Assembly (NCBI RefSeq): GCF_964253085.1
Contig: NZ_CAXUQH020000001.1
Location: 6,882,001 to 6,946,000, forward strand
Length of the DNA stretch: 64,000 nucleotides
Direction: 5' to 3'
DNA from: Paenibacillus_E sp964253085
Lineage (GTDB): Bacteria; Bacillota; Bacilli; Paenibacillales; NBRC-103111
Shown: positions 16,801-26,981 of the stretch, piece by piece
How the letters are laid out: every line of letters starts with the position of its first letter
How positions within the stretch are numbered: the first letter of the stretch is position 1
Notes under the pieces: model-generated
What the model was told of the DNA's origin: nothing
What the model saw: the letters and a program-made list of their open reading frames with translations, nothing else
Database searches by the model: none
Program-made: the position numbers and the translations under genes

Positions 16801-19800
16801 TTAGTTCAAAAGATTGGAAATTACTTGTGCGCTTTCAGCACGTGTCATCAGCTCTTGTGGAGCAAACTGATTCGCACTGCGTCCTTGAATCAAACCAACT
16901 GCTTGTGCAGCACTTACTGCGTTTTGTGCCCACTCTTGGATTTGAGCATGATCACTAAACGAGTTGGTGTTCGTCACAGATACTTTCTTGCCTTTCACAT
17001 ATTCATAGGCACGAACGGTCATAACTGCCATTTCTTCACGCGTAATGGCATCGTCAGGTGCAAATGTATCTGAGCTGCGTCCAAATACGATACCCGCTTC
17101 ATTAACTTCAGCAATCGCCTCTGCATACCATGCTCCAGGATTTACATCCTTAAATTGAGTGCTGCTAACCGCTTCCGCTTTCAAGCCTAAAGTACGTGCA
17201 AGCATAGCTGCAAATTGTGCCCGTGTCACGTTTCCTTCCGGGTTAAATTCTGTTTCAGTAACACCATCAATGATATGCTTTGCCGCCATTTTCTTAATAA
17301 CACCGCTTGCCCATGAGGTTGTACTTACATCTGAAAATGTTTTGTTAAATTCAAGCACAGCATATTGACTGAAATGTGTTACCTTGACGGTCATCACGCC
17401 ATTAACCAAAGTTCCTCCCACATATTGAATGGTTCCGTCTGCTGCGATATAATACACGCCTAACAAATTAGGATCCGCATTCGGATTCACTTTAAATGAG
17501 AGTACCAAAGGCTCCTTAAACGTTGTTACAGGTATTTGAGTTCCATCAGTTGTAACCATATTTAAGTTAAAATCATATACATCACTTGCCGTGGCTAAAC
17601 GAGCAGAACCGTTAATAGCCTGATTATTAATAAGATTGGTCACAATATCTTTAGAGGCAACCGTTGCTGAGAAGCTAATTTGTGCACCATCAGCTTGCGT
17701 GCCAGTAACAGCTCCATGGATATTTTTGAGCGCTTCCTTGGAGAATTCGATTGTAAAATCTTTCTGCACTAATTGAAGACTGTTATTTCCAACTAGGTCA
17801 GTAATATGACTTGGCAGCAGCACGGTATCTTTGCCGTCTTTCAATTTAGCTGTAATCGTACCCGCAACTGCAGCTGATAAATCATCATCTTTTAAAATCT
17901 GAGTCGACGTCGATTCTGGTGTTGTCGAATCCTCCGGAGTTTGAGGCGTTTCCGGTGTTGACGGCGTTGACGGTGTTTCTGGATCCGGCGTTGAGGTTTG
18001 CTCTTTGTCGGCTACAACGACTGTGCGTGTTACTTCCGCAGCTGCGTTACCTGCAGCATCACTCACATTGTAGTGATACGTGTAAGTTCCCGCTAAAGTT
18101 GTATCGACAGTCGTTCCGCTATACACGCCACTATAAACATTGCTAGTTACCGTTGTCACGATATTCCCCGTAATATCGCCATCTGGATCATCTGCAGCCG
18201 AAGCTCCAGCATCGATGTAACCCGCGCCATTTGCTAGATAAATAATCGCATCACCGTTTAACGTAATGATTGGCTTTATTACATCGGGATTTTCGGATAC
18301 GATCACTTGTCGCGTTACTTCCGCAGCTGCGTTACCTGCAGCATCACTCACATTGTAGTGATACGTATAAGTTCCCGCTACTGATGTATTGACGGAAGTT
18401 CCGTTATAGACATTGCTGGTAACCGTCGTCACGATATTCCCTGTGATATCGCCTTCTCGATCATCTAATGCCGTAGCTCCAGCATCCACATAATCCGAAC
18501 CGATGGCAAGGTTTACCACAGCATCTCCAACTAGAGAAATAACAGGTTTGGTTGAATCTAGTGCTATAATCGTACCGTCAGCTACGCTCGTTGCATCCGC
18601 ATTACCTTTGGATAGTGGAACATTGAAAGTAAAGCTGCCGTCCGTATCGCCACTCGCGGCTTGGAAGGATACATACGTAATTTCACCTACCGTAACACCA
18701 GTCACATTCAAGCCAGCTAAGCCATTAATGGTTTGACTTAACCATAGTTTCACATCATTCTCGGTGTTGGCTATCGTCTTGTTAACGTCAAAGGTACCTG
18801 CGTCGATGATGCCTTTCGCGGCATCTACAGCTTGTTGGTCAGCTGGATTTACGATTTTCTTCGCTACACCCAGATAGCTAATCAGTGCGGCTTGATTTCC
18901 TGTATAGGTATTATTTACCGTATATTTCACGGTCCCGTCTGTAGGAAGGTTAAAGTCGTAGGAAACCGACGTGCCATCCGGTCCTGCAACCAAGCCACTT
19001 CGTACATTCTTTGTTACGGGCAGTCCCCCGGCATCCTGATAGCTCAAGGTAATGTCCATCGTACGGGAAGTATTGTTCCACCAGTCCCGATGAAAGGATG
19101 TAATCGTGTACTTACCTGCTTTTAAAGGGAGCACATACACGAGTGGGTTATTCTTCGTGTCCGAACCATAGACACCTGTTTGACTTTTGTCCGTTGCGAC
19201 GACCGCACCAGTGATCGTTTTGTACTTGTAATTCGCATCCGTTGGCGTATGCCCCCAAACCGTATCACTTGTCGATGGTTGATCGGCCTTATCGTTGAGC
19301 AAGCCTATACCCATCAAATTTTTAATTGCTGTAAAAGGTGGCGTTACATCACCAGCGACGCCAGGGTCGATAAAGTACACCAAATCGCTAGGTATTACCT
19401 CCACTTGAGCATTCACAAAAAGGTTCTTACCGCCAACGACCTCCCCTTTGATTGACGTGGTGGAATATGGAGCCATGAATCTACTTGCTGTGTTGTTGAC
19501 CCAGTTAATGTTAGCATCCACGTTTGTCGTACCATCAGCAAGTGTAACTTTAATACTTGTTGGCAGACCCGCGACTGCTTCGCCCACTTTGGTAGCAACA
19601 ACTGTGGCATAGGCACCGGTTACCGTTACAGGCTGTTTTTTCAATCTTAGCGCATCTGAAGCAGTCTGAAGTTTAGTCGTTGCAGAATCGATCGCATACT
19701 GGCTTGCCGCAGCATCAGCCAGCACAACTTGCGCTTCGGTCAAAGCGTTCGTAAATGCCGTCCACTCGGTTGGCATGTAATCCTCCTCGATATAGCTGCT

Positions 19801-22800
19801 TACCTGTGATATCAAGGAAGTAAGTGCTGTTTTGGAAACCGTGCCATAAATAGCTCCCATGATATCAATGGCGTCGATGGAAATGCTGCCATCCTTCATG
19901 ACGACCTTTAATGTATGAGATCCATTAGATAGTCCACGATACGAGTAGGTGTTCGAACGGTTTATAGTAGCTGCAGGTATGACAACATTCGAATCCACAA
20001 GTGTGTTATCCACGTACATGTCGAGTGTCCCGCTGCCTGTATCACCTACTAGATTAAATCCTGTCCCTGTGAAAGGCAGTTCCAAATAAGTAGGAGAAGT
20101 GTTATCAGCCGAAACCACTGCTTTCGAAATGGAAATGTAGTTACCTGCGCCGGAGGCAGCAGCAGTTTTGACAATTTTTATCGTATGCGTGCCAGGTGCA
20201 AGACCCGTTACCGAGTAGATTTGCTGCTCGGCGGAGCCGTTATTGAACTTAAAGTTTTGTAGAACCCGCTTAGAGACGTCATTGGTGTAGCCAGGTGCAT
20301 CGTCCAGATAAACATCCATTCTTGCTACAGGACTTGTTCCCTGCTGAATTCCGTAGACTGCAATGCTAGTCCCGCTAAAGGTGAAGGAGGCATAGCTGCC
20401 AGTCTCTCCTGCCCAAGCATTGGAGGTATTAGAGCTCCATGCTGATGTATTTCCTTCATTTCTTACCAAGTACCACCGATTCGGTGTACCCTCGATTTTC
20501 GTAGAATTGCTAGGCAGGATAGTCGTTCCGCTAGTTGTGATTGTCCGGTTAATTCGACCTGCACCACCTGATAGACTATGCCCCCATGGCAAGCTGCCTT
20601 CATGATAGGTTACTCGGGAATCAAGGTCGTCCACACGATCTGTTGCATAAGGTACATAGCCATTAACAGCTTCTACCTTCAAATTGTCAAAGATCGACTG
20701 GCGAACACTGCTCTGAATCATGACTTGCCCAGAGAGTGGTGCTCCACCAGCATTATCGGTGTAGCTTGTGAGAATCTTACCATCTATCGTAGCCGTGATA
20801 AATTTCTCAGCTGCTTTTATGGAGATATGGTGCCACGCGCTAGCATCGAAGTTATCCATACTGCCAGATGCCACTGTTGCCGTGAAGCGGATCAGACGCC
20901 AAGTGCCATCGGCATATACTCGGAATTTATAACCTGACTCTGAATCGGATGTCGTTCCATTCAACGTATGACGCAAACCTAACGCGACATAGTTCTCACC
21001 CGTGTGGGTCCCATCCAAATCCATTTTGAAATCAATCGAAGTTTCATAATTCGCCCAGCGCTCATCACCAAGCACCGTGTAGGAGAACGGGGTCGTAGCC
21101 CAAGTGCCTGGTCTATTGCCCGAATAGATCATTTGCTTCAATCCGTTAGATTCGTTCATCCCAATGCCCGTATAGACCTCAAACGCACCTCCCTGATCTG
21201 CCGTATAACGCGGGGTACCCCCACGGCGTTCAAGGTAACTTAGGCCATTCACAACGGGATAGTTGCTATACTCAAAATCATCTTCATACAGAATAGCAGG
21301 GTTGCTGCCTGCAACATCCAATACGCTTTGCGCTGGGATTTGATTGTTTCTTACATAAGGTGTACGAGCATGACCCGTGTTTGGGTTAGTGACTGTGCTC
21401 GTTAAGCTGACCATGGCGTGCGGTTTCACAGTTAGCGTATACGAATAGACATCTCCATTATCCGTAGCTGCAATATCACTAAGCTTTTGATACCAATTGG
21501 CATCATACGCTTGTCCAGCGTCAGGTCCACGTGTCTCCCACACCTGCAGAGTTTTGCCTGCATTGCTAATATTCTTTTTCACATCAAATTGGTAATTAGC
21601 TACGCGATCGCTGTCATTGACCATGACCACGGAGAAATCCTTCTTATCAGGGCTTACAAAGGTTAGACGGTTATATTCAGCATCTGTAACGTTGCCGTCC
21701 ATCTCGCTGTTCCCTCTATTTCCAATGACACCCGCGCTCGCATTAGGAATGTACATCCAGTTATTTGCGGCAAATTGGGTAAATTGCATGGTCGTGTTGA
21801 TGCCCACATCAGGTGTATAGTAACCAGACCATGGATCTTTGGCTGAGATAATCTCCTTGCTGCTATAAGGAGCACCGCTATAGAAGGCGCTTACAGCTGG
21901 TTGAAACATATAATGCGTACGTCTTCCTTGGGTATACATCCCAATGAAACGACCAGCAATGTCTAGCGCACTACCAACACCGCCGAATACGCTATCAGAA
22001 TTAGCGCGATATTTGGCTGCAGTTTGTGGGGCCACGCCCTCACTGTACCAAACTTCCTTCTTGTTCTCCTCATTTACCTTCAGATAGTCTGGGCTTGTTG
22101 CCAAGTTATAGTGGTAAGCCATAACGTCAACCGCATTCATGAGATCGGCATCGGCTAGCATTTTCGTTGGGATGTTGAGTGTAGTGTTCTCGTCGGAAGC
22201 GACAATTTTAATCTTATCGTAGTTAGGGAAAGTAGTATCTGCCCGCATCCGTTTCGCAAACCATTTAATGAAATTCACATTGGGTGTGCTCGTTTCATTA
22301 CGATCTGGGTTGATGTAATCGAGTAAATAGCCATATGTATCCTGAATGGCAATTGCGGTATCCTTGTACCATTTGTACATTCGCTCGTATGACGCTAGTG
22401 TAGCAGGTAGTGTTGGATCCGTATTCCCATCGCTCCATGGTTGAACCCAACTCGGCTGGGTCCAGCGAAGTATACTTACTTTCATATTCGGATTAATGGT
22501 CTTCGCATCAGCTGCAAATACGAATCCTGCTCCACGCCGAACATTAGCCGACTCATCGTCAGAGCGCTTCGTAGCTGGCTCAGTTCCAGATGACGTGTTG
22601 GAATCGTTGCCCATCTCAATCTTGATGTCATTGATGCCAGCACCCGTATCCTGATTGAATAATCCATTCATAATTTCCCAATATTGGGTAGGATGCTCGT
22701 CCTTATAATCTAAAAGCAAACGGGAGGTGTTATTACCGGATACTACGCCATAACCTTTAAACGTATTTGCTGGGTTCGTATCGGCAGCGTCGCTGTCGAT

Positions 22801-22920
22801 CGTCACCACCTTAACTGGCAAGTCAGCCGCAAAAGCAGGCTTCGTTGGAAATAACGAAATTACCATGAACAATGCTAGGAAAACCGCCATGCTTTTCTGC
22901 AGATTTTTACTTTTTATCAC
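16801..22920 (-). CDS. Giant SLH-anchored GH59 (galactocerebrosidase-like) enzyme
   Basis: 2039 residues, GTG start with GGAG nine bases upstream and a Sec signal peptide ending near AFA31. Residues 40-520 match GH59: FKGYGVVSGNNTSRLLLDY, then IEMGNDSNTSSGTEP. Candidate acid/base is Glu209 (INPDRNE) and nucleophile Glu294 (VWYSEG). A lectin-like sandwich (about 550-760), two jelly-roll modules, a FIVAR-like helix pair, a bacterial Ig-like domain, two near-identical DUF5011 Ig-like repeats (DSTKPVISLVGDAV and its copy), a Pro/Thr linker and three C-terminal SLH domains follow. The SLH triad binds pyruvylated secondary cell-wall polymer, so the enzyme is displayed at the surface. GH59 removes beta-galactose; the natural substrate here is unknown. 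A cre-like site precedes it. Confidence 0.92.
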   Translation of the reverse strand: MIKSKNLQKSMAVFLALFMVISLFPTKPAFAADLPVKVVTIDSDAADTNPANTFKGYGVVSGNNTSRLLLDYKDEHPTQYWEIMNGLFNQDTGAGINDIKIEMGNDSNTSSGTEPATKRSDDESANVRRGAGFVFAADAKTINPNMKVSILRWTQPSWVQPWSDGNTDPTLPATLASYERMYKWYKDTAIAIQDTYGYLLDYINPDRNETSTPNVNFIKWFAKRMRADTTFPNYDKIKIVASDENTTLNIPTKMLADADLMNAVDVMAYHYNLATSPDYLKVNEENKKEVWYSEGVAPQTAAKYRANSDSVFGGVGSALDIAGRFIGMYTQGRRTHYMFQPAVSAFYSGAPYSSKEIISAKDPWSGYYTPDVGINTTMQFTQFAANNWMYIPNASAGVIGNRGNSEMDGNVTDAEYNRLTFVSPDKKDFSVVMVNDSDRVANYQFDVKKNISNAGKTLQVWETRGPDAGQAYDANWYQKLSDIAATDNGDVYSYTLTVKPHAMVSLTSTVTNPNTGHARTPYVRNNQIPAQSVLDVAGSNPAILYEDDFEYSNYPVVNGLSYLERRGGTPRYTADQGGAFEVYTGIGMNESNGLKQMIYSGNRPGTWATTPFSYTVLGDERWANYETSIDFKMDLDGTHTGENYVALGLRHTLNGTTSDSESGYKFRVYADGTWRLIRFTATVASGSMDNFDASAWHHISIKAAEKFITATIDGKILTSYTDNAGGAPLSGQVMIQSSVRQSIFDNLKVEAVNGYVPYATDRVDDLDSRVTYHEGSLPWGHSLSGGAGRINRTITTSGTTILPSNSTKIEGTPNRWYLVRNEGNTSAWSSNTSNAWAGETGSYASFTFSGTSIAVYGIQQGTSPVARMDVYLDDAPGYTNDVSKRVLQNFKFNNGSAEQQIYSVTGLAPGTHTIKIVKTAAASGAGNYISISKAVVSADNTSPTYLELPFTGTGFNLVGDTGSGTLDMYVDNTLVDSNVVIPAATINRSNTYSYRGLSNGSHTLKVVMKDGSISIDAIDIMGAIYGTVSKTALTSLISQVSSYIEEDYMPTEWTAFTNALTEAQVVLADAAASQYAIDSATTKLQTASDALRLKKQPVTVTGAYATVVATKVGEAVAGLPTSIKVTLADGTTNVDANINWVNNTASRFMAPYSTTSIKGEVVGGKNLFVNAQVEVIPSDLVYFIDPGVAGDVTPPFTAIKNLMGIGLLNDKADQPSTSDTVWGHTPTDANYKYKTITGAVVATDKSQTGVYGSDTKNNPLVYVLPLKAGKYTITSFHRDWWNNTSRTMDITLSYQDAGGLPVTKNVRSGLVAGPDGTSVSYDFNLPTDGTVKYTVNNTYTGNQAALISYLGVAKKIVNPADQQAVDAAKGIIDAGTFDVNKTIANTENDVKLWLSQTINGLAGLNVTGVTVGEITYVSFQAASGDTDGSFTFNVPLSKGNADATSVADGTIIALDSTKPVISLVGDAVVNLAIGSDYVDAGATALDDREGDITGNIVTTVTSNVYNGTSVNTSVAGTYTYHYNVSDAAGNAAAEVTRQVIVSENPDVIKPIITLNGDAIIYLANGAGYIDAGASAADDPDGDITGNIVTTVTSNVYSGVYSGTTVDTTLAGTYTYHYNVSDAAGNAAAEVTRTVVVADKEQTSTPDPETPSTPSTPETPQTPEDSTTPESTSTQILKDDDLSAAVAGTITAKLKDGKDTVLLPSHITDLVGNNSLQLVQKDFTIEFSKEALKNIHGAVTGTQADGAQISFSATVASKDIVTNLINNQAINGSARLATASDVYDFNLNMVTTDGTQIPVTTFKEPLVLSFKVNPNADPNLLGVYYIAADGTIQYVGGTLVNGVMTVKVTHFSQYAVLEFNKTFSDVSTTSWASGVIKKMAAKHIIDGVTETEFNPEGNVTRAQFAAMLARTLGLKAEAVSSTQFKDVNPGAWYAEAIAEVNEAGIVFGRSSDTFAPDDAITREEMAVMTVRAYEYVKGKKVSVTNTNSFSDHAQIQEWAQNAVSAAQAVGLIQGRSANQFAPQELMTRAESAQVISNLLN

Positions 22921-22987
22921 ACAGGTTCACTCCTTTTTATTAAAACGAGTATGAAATCTTAATTAGTACTTTGCCCTCACCAACTTC

Positions 22988-23001
22988 TGTAAGCGCTTTA
23001 A
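22988..23001. promoter_or_regulatory. Candidate cre (CcpA) site upstream of GH59
   Basis: TGTAAGCGCTTTAA matches the catabolite-responsive element pattern (TGNAANCGNTNNCA-like, with the central GCGC) and lies 68 bases upstream of the GTG. Carbon catabolite repression of the glycosidase would be expected. The match is not perfect at the 3' end. Confidence 0.5.
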
Positions 23002-23285
23002 TTTAACTCCCTTCCAATTCGATATTTCGTTAGGCCATATTCCATGTTGTTGTGCTTTCGTCATTATATATGTAATAAGAAACGCAGATAAGAAAATAAA
23101 TTAACCAGAATGCACATTATTTTTACCTATTTCTTGGAACATGCTGGCAGCATGTTCTATGGCCCCTCCTAAATGGATCGAGCTAAAGCTCATAAGAGAT
23201 TTCGGGCAGTAAGTGTTTGTCCATCAGCAAATAGGCCAAATAAACTTTGATGATCAGTGAATATAATTATAAAAAGGAATGAGTT

Positions 23286-23357
23286 GAAAGTCCTATTTTC
23301 TTATTAAACACTCGTTTGCCGTTAGGTTATACAGATATCGGCTGAATTAGGACTTTC
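23286..23357. repeat. Hairpin GAAAGTCCTA / TAGGACTTTC enclosing a REP-like motif
   Basis: Perfect 10-base arms enclose 52 bases that include AACACTCGTTTGCCGTTAGG, a relative of the right-end motif of the dispersed elements found at 41.9-60.7 kb. It lies in the 602-base gap between the two divergent SLH genes. That gap is otherwise AT-rich, with only the cre-like site recognised. Confidence 0.55.
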
Positions 23358-23522
23358 GAAGTATACACGGAATGGAATTGCTTGTGAAATAGTTATTTTA
23401 TTATATCTCAAATAAATAGTTTTGAAATTCGACATATTTTTTCTTGTGAAATGAGTAATTAGCCCTATTTTCAATATATAATTGTCCTATATGTCATGTA
23501 AATTATGAATTGGAGGAATTTT

Positions 23523-26033
23523 ATGAGAGGTAGAACCAAGATATGTTTTTCGAAATACGGTGTTGTTTTAGCTTCGATACTGATATTGTTCTTGTTGAGC
23601 GGATGTGTGATACAAACACCCTCCCTAACTTTTAACTTTAACCTGGATAAGTTAAATGCTACTGAGCAATTATATGTTAGATACTCAGATGGAAGTCTGG
23701 AAACAACGGACCAAAGTAGTCAAATCAATCAAGAGCAAGTAATAATACCAACAGACAACAATAAAAAAATCGTCGGCTTCTATGTGAGTGACGGTAGTAT
23801 CAGTTGGGTCCCCACTTATAGCTATCCTGGTTCTACGACTATAAATTTCGAGGGAGCTTCATCACAAAAGCCGACATATTCTGCAGATCATGTCGTTCAA
23901 GCAGGACAACCGGTAGCGCATATCAATGACACGAATTATGTAGATGTGAAGTTTGCTGTTTATGGGACTGATGGTGAACTTGTGAATGGTCAAACGGAAG
24001 TATTCGCCCATTCGACGAATAAAAATTTATCATTTTACGATACTGACCCACTTGGCAACCATGGCAATGCAATGGAAGGTATATCCTCTTACACAGTAGA
24101 TGGGTATGTCACATTTGTCATTCAGTCTGATATTAGTTCTATGTCGTCAACGCCACTTTCATTGTATTCAGGTACGAAACTCATATATGAGAAAAATGTT
24201 TCTTCGGATGCTTCGCTAACCTCACTAAATTTAAGTGGTATCACGCTGAATCCATCGGTAAGTGGTAATGTGTACGCCTATACGGCAACTGTGCCTAACG
24301 AAGTGTCAGTCACCGAAGCTACTTATAGCACATCGGATAACAACGCGACAGCGGAGTTACAGCTTAATGGAGCTTCAACTAATAATCCGCTCCCATTAAG
24401 TGTGGGCGCTAATGTCATTAGCATTGTTGTAACGGCTAAAGATGGAACGATACAACCCTATACGGTGACTGTAACACGAGCAGGTTCAAATAATGCTGCC
24501 TTAACCTCACTACATTTAAGCGGAATCACGCTGACTCCAACAGTTAGTGAAAATGTGTATGCGTATACGGCGTCTGTGCCTAACGAAGTGTCAGTCACCG
24601 AAGCTACTTATAGCACATCGGATAACAATGCGACAGCGGAGTTACTGTTCAATGGAGCTTCAACTAGTAATCCGATCCCATTAAGTGTGGGCTCTAATGT
24701 CATTAGCGTTGTTGTTACGGCTCAAGATGGAACGATACAACCTTATACAGTGACTGTAACACGAGCTGGATCAAATAATGCTGCCTTAACCTCAATAAAT
24801 TTAAGTGGTATCACGCTGAATCCATCAGTTAGTGAAGGTGTGTACGACTACAGCGCAACCGTGCCAAACGATGTTTCTGTCACTACGGCTACATATACAA
24901 CATCGGATAGTAACGCGACGGTTGCAATACAACATAATGGGATTCCAGTTAACAATCAGATTGATTTGATTCTAGGGTCAAATATCATTAGCTATGTCGT
25001 AACTGCACAAGATGGCTCAACGATGAACTATACAGTCAATGTCATACGAGCTGCTCTGTTTGTTACTTCTATTACAGTTTCCAGTTCTAGTAGTTCCATG
25101 TACGTTGGAGATACTCTTCAATTTAGTTCGGAGGTAACTCCTAACAATGCAACTGATAAAACCTTTAGCTGGTCAGTAATTCCCGGGACAGGGGCAGCAA
25201 CGATCAATGCGGATGGTCTGCTTACAGCAACGTATGCTGGTACGATTACCGTTCAGGCAACTGCGAACGATGAAGCCCAAGTGGTGGGATCCAAAGCCAT
25301 CACTATCTATACTCGCTCTTCTGGCGATGATTCGACACCGGATCCAGCTCCTGCTCCTTTAACTGCGCCTCCAAAAGATGTGTTCAAATCGGATGTTGTG
25401 AAGAGTGACGGCAATGTTGTTAAAAATATCGAGTCTCGCGTTCAGGAAGCTCTGAAAACTTCGATTACTGTAACACTTTCAGACACTAAAGGGCACTGGG
25501 CTGCAAAGACGATCGATACTTTTGTTAAGCTACATGTGATTGAAGGTTACGGGGACGGTAGCTTCAATCCGGATGGTAATATCACTCGTGCTGAATTTGC
25601 AATAATATTAAGTCGTGTTTTTGATATTAAGGCTGAAGGCAATACTAGCGCTGGAATGAAAGACGTTGCTAATCACTGGGCAAAAGATGCAATTAAAAAT
25701 CTTGCAAATGCTGGGGTCATCAGTGGTTACGAGGACGGCACATTCAAGCCGAATAACATGATCACACGAGAGGAAATGGTGGTTCTTTTATCCCGTCTCT
25801 TAAACCTTGACAACGTTTCAAAGGACGTAACTAAAGGAAAGTTTAATGATCTGGAAGGTTCTTATGCAGCAGAAGAGATCAAAGCTGAGGCACAAGCAGG
25901 TATCATCAGTGGAGAAGCGGATGGAACGTTTGATGCGAAGAACAATGCCACACGCGCAGAGGCTTTGCAAATCATCCTTAATGCTCTAAAACTCAACACG
26001 CAATTACAAACACTTTTGAATTCACTGAACTAA
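23523..26033 (+). CDS. SLH lipoprotein with cadherin-like repeats
   Basis: 836 residues from ATG 23523, chosen because GGAGGAATTTT directly precedes it; an in-frame ATG six codons earlier would overlap that site. A lipobox (LLSGC) ends the signal peptide. After a unique 200-residue domain come three 95-residue cadherin-like beta-sandwich repeats (each LTSLxLSGITLxPxVS), one Big_2 Ig-like domain (ITVSSSSSSMYVGDTLQFSS), a Pro/Ala linker, and three C-terminal SLH domains (KGHWAAKTIDTFVKLHVIEG and two more). Having both a lipid anchor and SLH domains would tie the membrane to the wall polymer. It has no catalytic domain and probably has an adhesive or structural role. It is divergent from the GH59 gene. 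Confidence 0.88.
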   Translation: MRGRTKICFSKYGVVLASILILFLLSGCVIQTPSLTFNFNLDKLNATEQLYVRYSDGSLETTDQSSQINQEQVIIPTDNNKKIVGFYVSDGSISWVPTYSYPGSTTINFEGASSQKPTYSADHVVQAGQPVAHINDTNYVDVKFAVYGTDGELVNGQTEVFAHSTNKNLSFYDTDPLGNHGNAMEGISSYTVDGYVTFVIQSDISSMSSTPLSLYSGTKLIYEKNVSSDASLTSLNLSGITLNPSVSGNVYAYTATVPNEVSVTEATYSTSDNNATAELQLNGASTNNPLPLSVGANVISIVVTAKDGTIQPYTVTVTRAGSNNAALTSLHLSGITLTPTVSENVYAYTASVPNEVSVTEATYSTSDNNATAELLFNGASTSNPIPLSVGSNVISVVVTAQDGTIQPYTVTVTRAGSNNAALTSINLSGITLNPSVSEGVYDYSATVPNDVSVTTATYTTSDSNATVAIQHNGIPVNNQIDLILGSNIISYVVTAQDGSTMNYTVNVIRAALFVTSITVSSSSSSMYVGDTLQFSSEVTPNNATDKTFSWSVIPGTGAATINADGLLTATYAGTITVQATANDEAQVVGSKAITIYTRSSGDDSTPDPAPAPLTAPPKDVFKSDVVKSDGNVVKNIESRVQEALKTSITVTLSDTKGHWAAKTIDTFVKLHVIEGYGDGSFNPDGNITRAEFAIILSRVFDIKAEGNTSAGMKDVANHWAKDAIKNLANAGVISGYEDGTFKPNNMITREEMVVLLSRLLNLDNVSKDVTKGKFNDLEGSYAAEEIKAEAQAGIISGEADGTFDAKNNATRAEALQIILNALKLNTQLQTLLNSLN
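24216..25060 (+). repeat. Three in-gene direct repeats, 285-bp period
   Basis: Repeats start at 24216, 24501 and 24786, exactly 95 codons apart, and encode the cadherin-like domains. Copies one and two are nearly identical at the DNA level, which suggests recent duplication or gene conversion; the third is more diverged. Confidence 0.85.
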
Positions 26034-26061
26034 TCTCGTTTATTCGTTTAACGAACAACAT

Positions 26062-26106
26062 AAAAGCAGCAGGCAGGGACACCGCGTCCTTACCTGCTGC
26101 TTTTAT
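26062..26106 (+). terminator. Terminator after the SLH lipoprotein gene
   Basis: AAAAGCAGCAGGCAGGGAC pairs with GTCC-TTACCTGCTGCTTTT around a short loop, followed by a TTTTATATAT tail. The A-run on the other side makes it usable from the minus strand too. Confidence 0.88.
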
Positions 26107-26124
26107 ATATTGCCTCAAAAAAAT

Positions 26125-26583
26125 CTAGAATTTGGAGCTTCGACAATTTTTCGGGCATTGTCGCACATTTTTTTGCGACAAGATCCGTATCGTTTTTTTT
26201 ACATCGGAAACATTGAGGAATGAGGCGTTCTGCTCTCCATCATACATTGCTTTCACTTTTACCCTGCACCAAACTGCGCCGAAGATGCTATTAAATACAC
26301 CTGGAACATTAGGAGTAATATTTTTCACTTGAACGACTTTCTCTTCTCTGAACTTAACGCCAAAAGACTTTAATATACTTCTGACGATCCAAAGATCGCT
26401 CGGGCTTTCCGTATCGGGTGAACCAGCTACGAGCCTAAGACTATTACTTTGGTTATGTTTTTTAATGACAGTGATAGCGGTTATATTAACACGTTGCCTC
26501 GCAATTCTGGCTAAAATACAACTTAACATACGATCTTTTGCTAAAAAGCTAAATTGTGTACGGATGGAATAGTTGAACTTCAA
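26125..26583 (-). CDS. Small protein with ACT-like fold, function unknown
   Basis: About 152 residues. A TTG start at 26583 with AGGGGTG six bases upstream is preferred over ATG codons 12 residues earlier, which lack a good site. The sequence LKFNYSIRTQFSFLAKDRMLSCILARIARQ and the following strands suggest tandem ACT-type regulatory domains (strand-helix-strand with RVNITAITVIKK). The C-terminus is basic and Cys-containing (QCPKNCRSSKF). No neighbour indicates a ligand or pathway. The ACT assignment is by eye and moderate at best. Confidence 0.55.
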   Translation of the reverse strand: MKFNYSIRTQFSFLAKDRMLSCILARIARQRVNITAITVIKKHNQSNSLRLVAGSPDTESPSDLWIVRSILKSFGVKFREEKVVQVKNITPNVPGVFNSIFGAVWCRVKVKAMYDGEQNASFLNVSDVKKTIRILSQKNVRQCPKNCRSSKF

Positions 26584-26770
26584 TTCAATCACCCCTATGC
26601 ATATTTCTGTATTCATCATATGAAATGCTGCTAGTGATGATTGTACAAATGAATTGAAAATTTGTCTTGAACAGCTACACCAAAGTTGAGATCGGGGAAC
26701 GCAGCAACATCCATATCGTGTACTGACGCATTCCGAAATCGAATTCGGGAGTAAGCCCCAAAAATGTTAT

Positions 26771-26807
26771 AACGCTAATGACATACTGTTGTCAGTAGCG
26801 TTTTTTT
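26771..26807 (+). terminator. Orphan terminator
   Basis: AACGCTAATGACA pairs with TGTCAGTAGCGTT around a 6-base loop and is followed by seven T residues. No gene ends immediately upstream on this strand. The 150 bases before it hold no recognisable frame and may be a gene remnant or a short untranslated RNA. Confidence 0.7.
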
Positions 26808-26842
26808 ATAATCGGAGCAAGTTAACATAAAGGAGTGGAGTG

Positions 26843-26981
26843 TTAGACTGGGTGTCTTTATTCCATGCGGCTTTTCGAATTGTCATACCGTCAGACTTCA
26901 TTGACTAAGTTTTAGACTAACCTTAGAAAGAAACAGCGACAGCAAAGGACTAGAAAAAAGTCCTAGACTGTCGCTATTTCA
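26843..26981. repeat. Dispersed 140-bp element, copy 1
   Basis: It begins TTAGACTGGGTGTCTTTATT and ends with a hairpin GCGACAG-CAAAGGACTA / TAGTCC-CTGTCGC-like stem. It is about 90% identical to 39841-39984. Directly downstream (26985-27008) lies AACTAACGTTTTTCGTTAAC, a relative of the right-end motif of the REP-like family. No coding frame is apparent. Confidence 0.85.
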
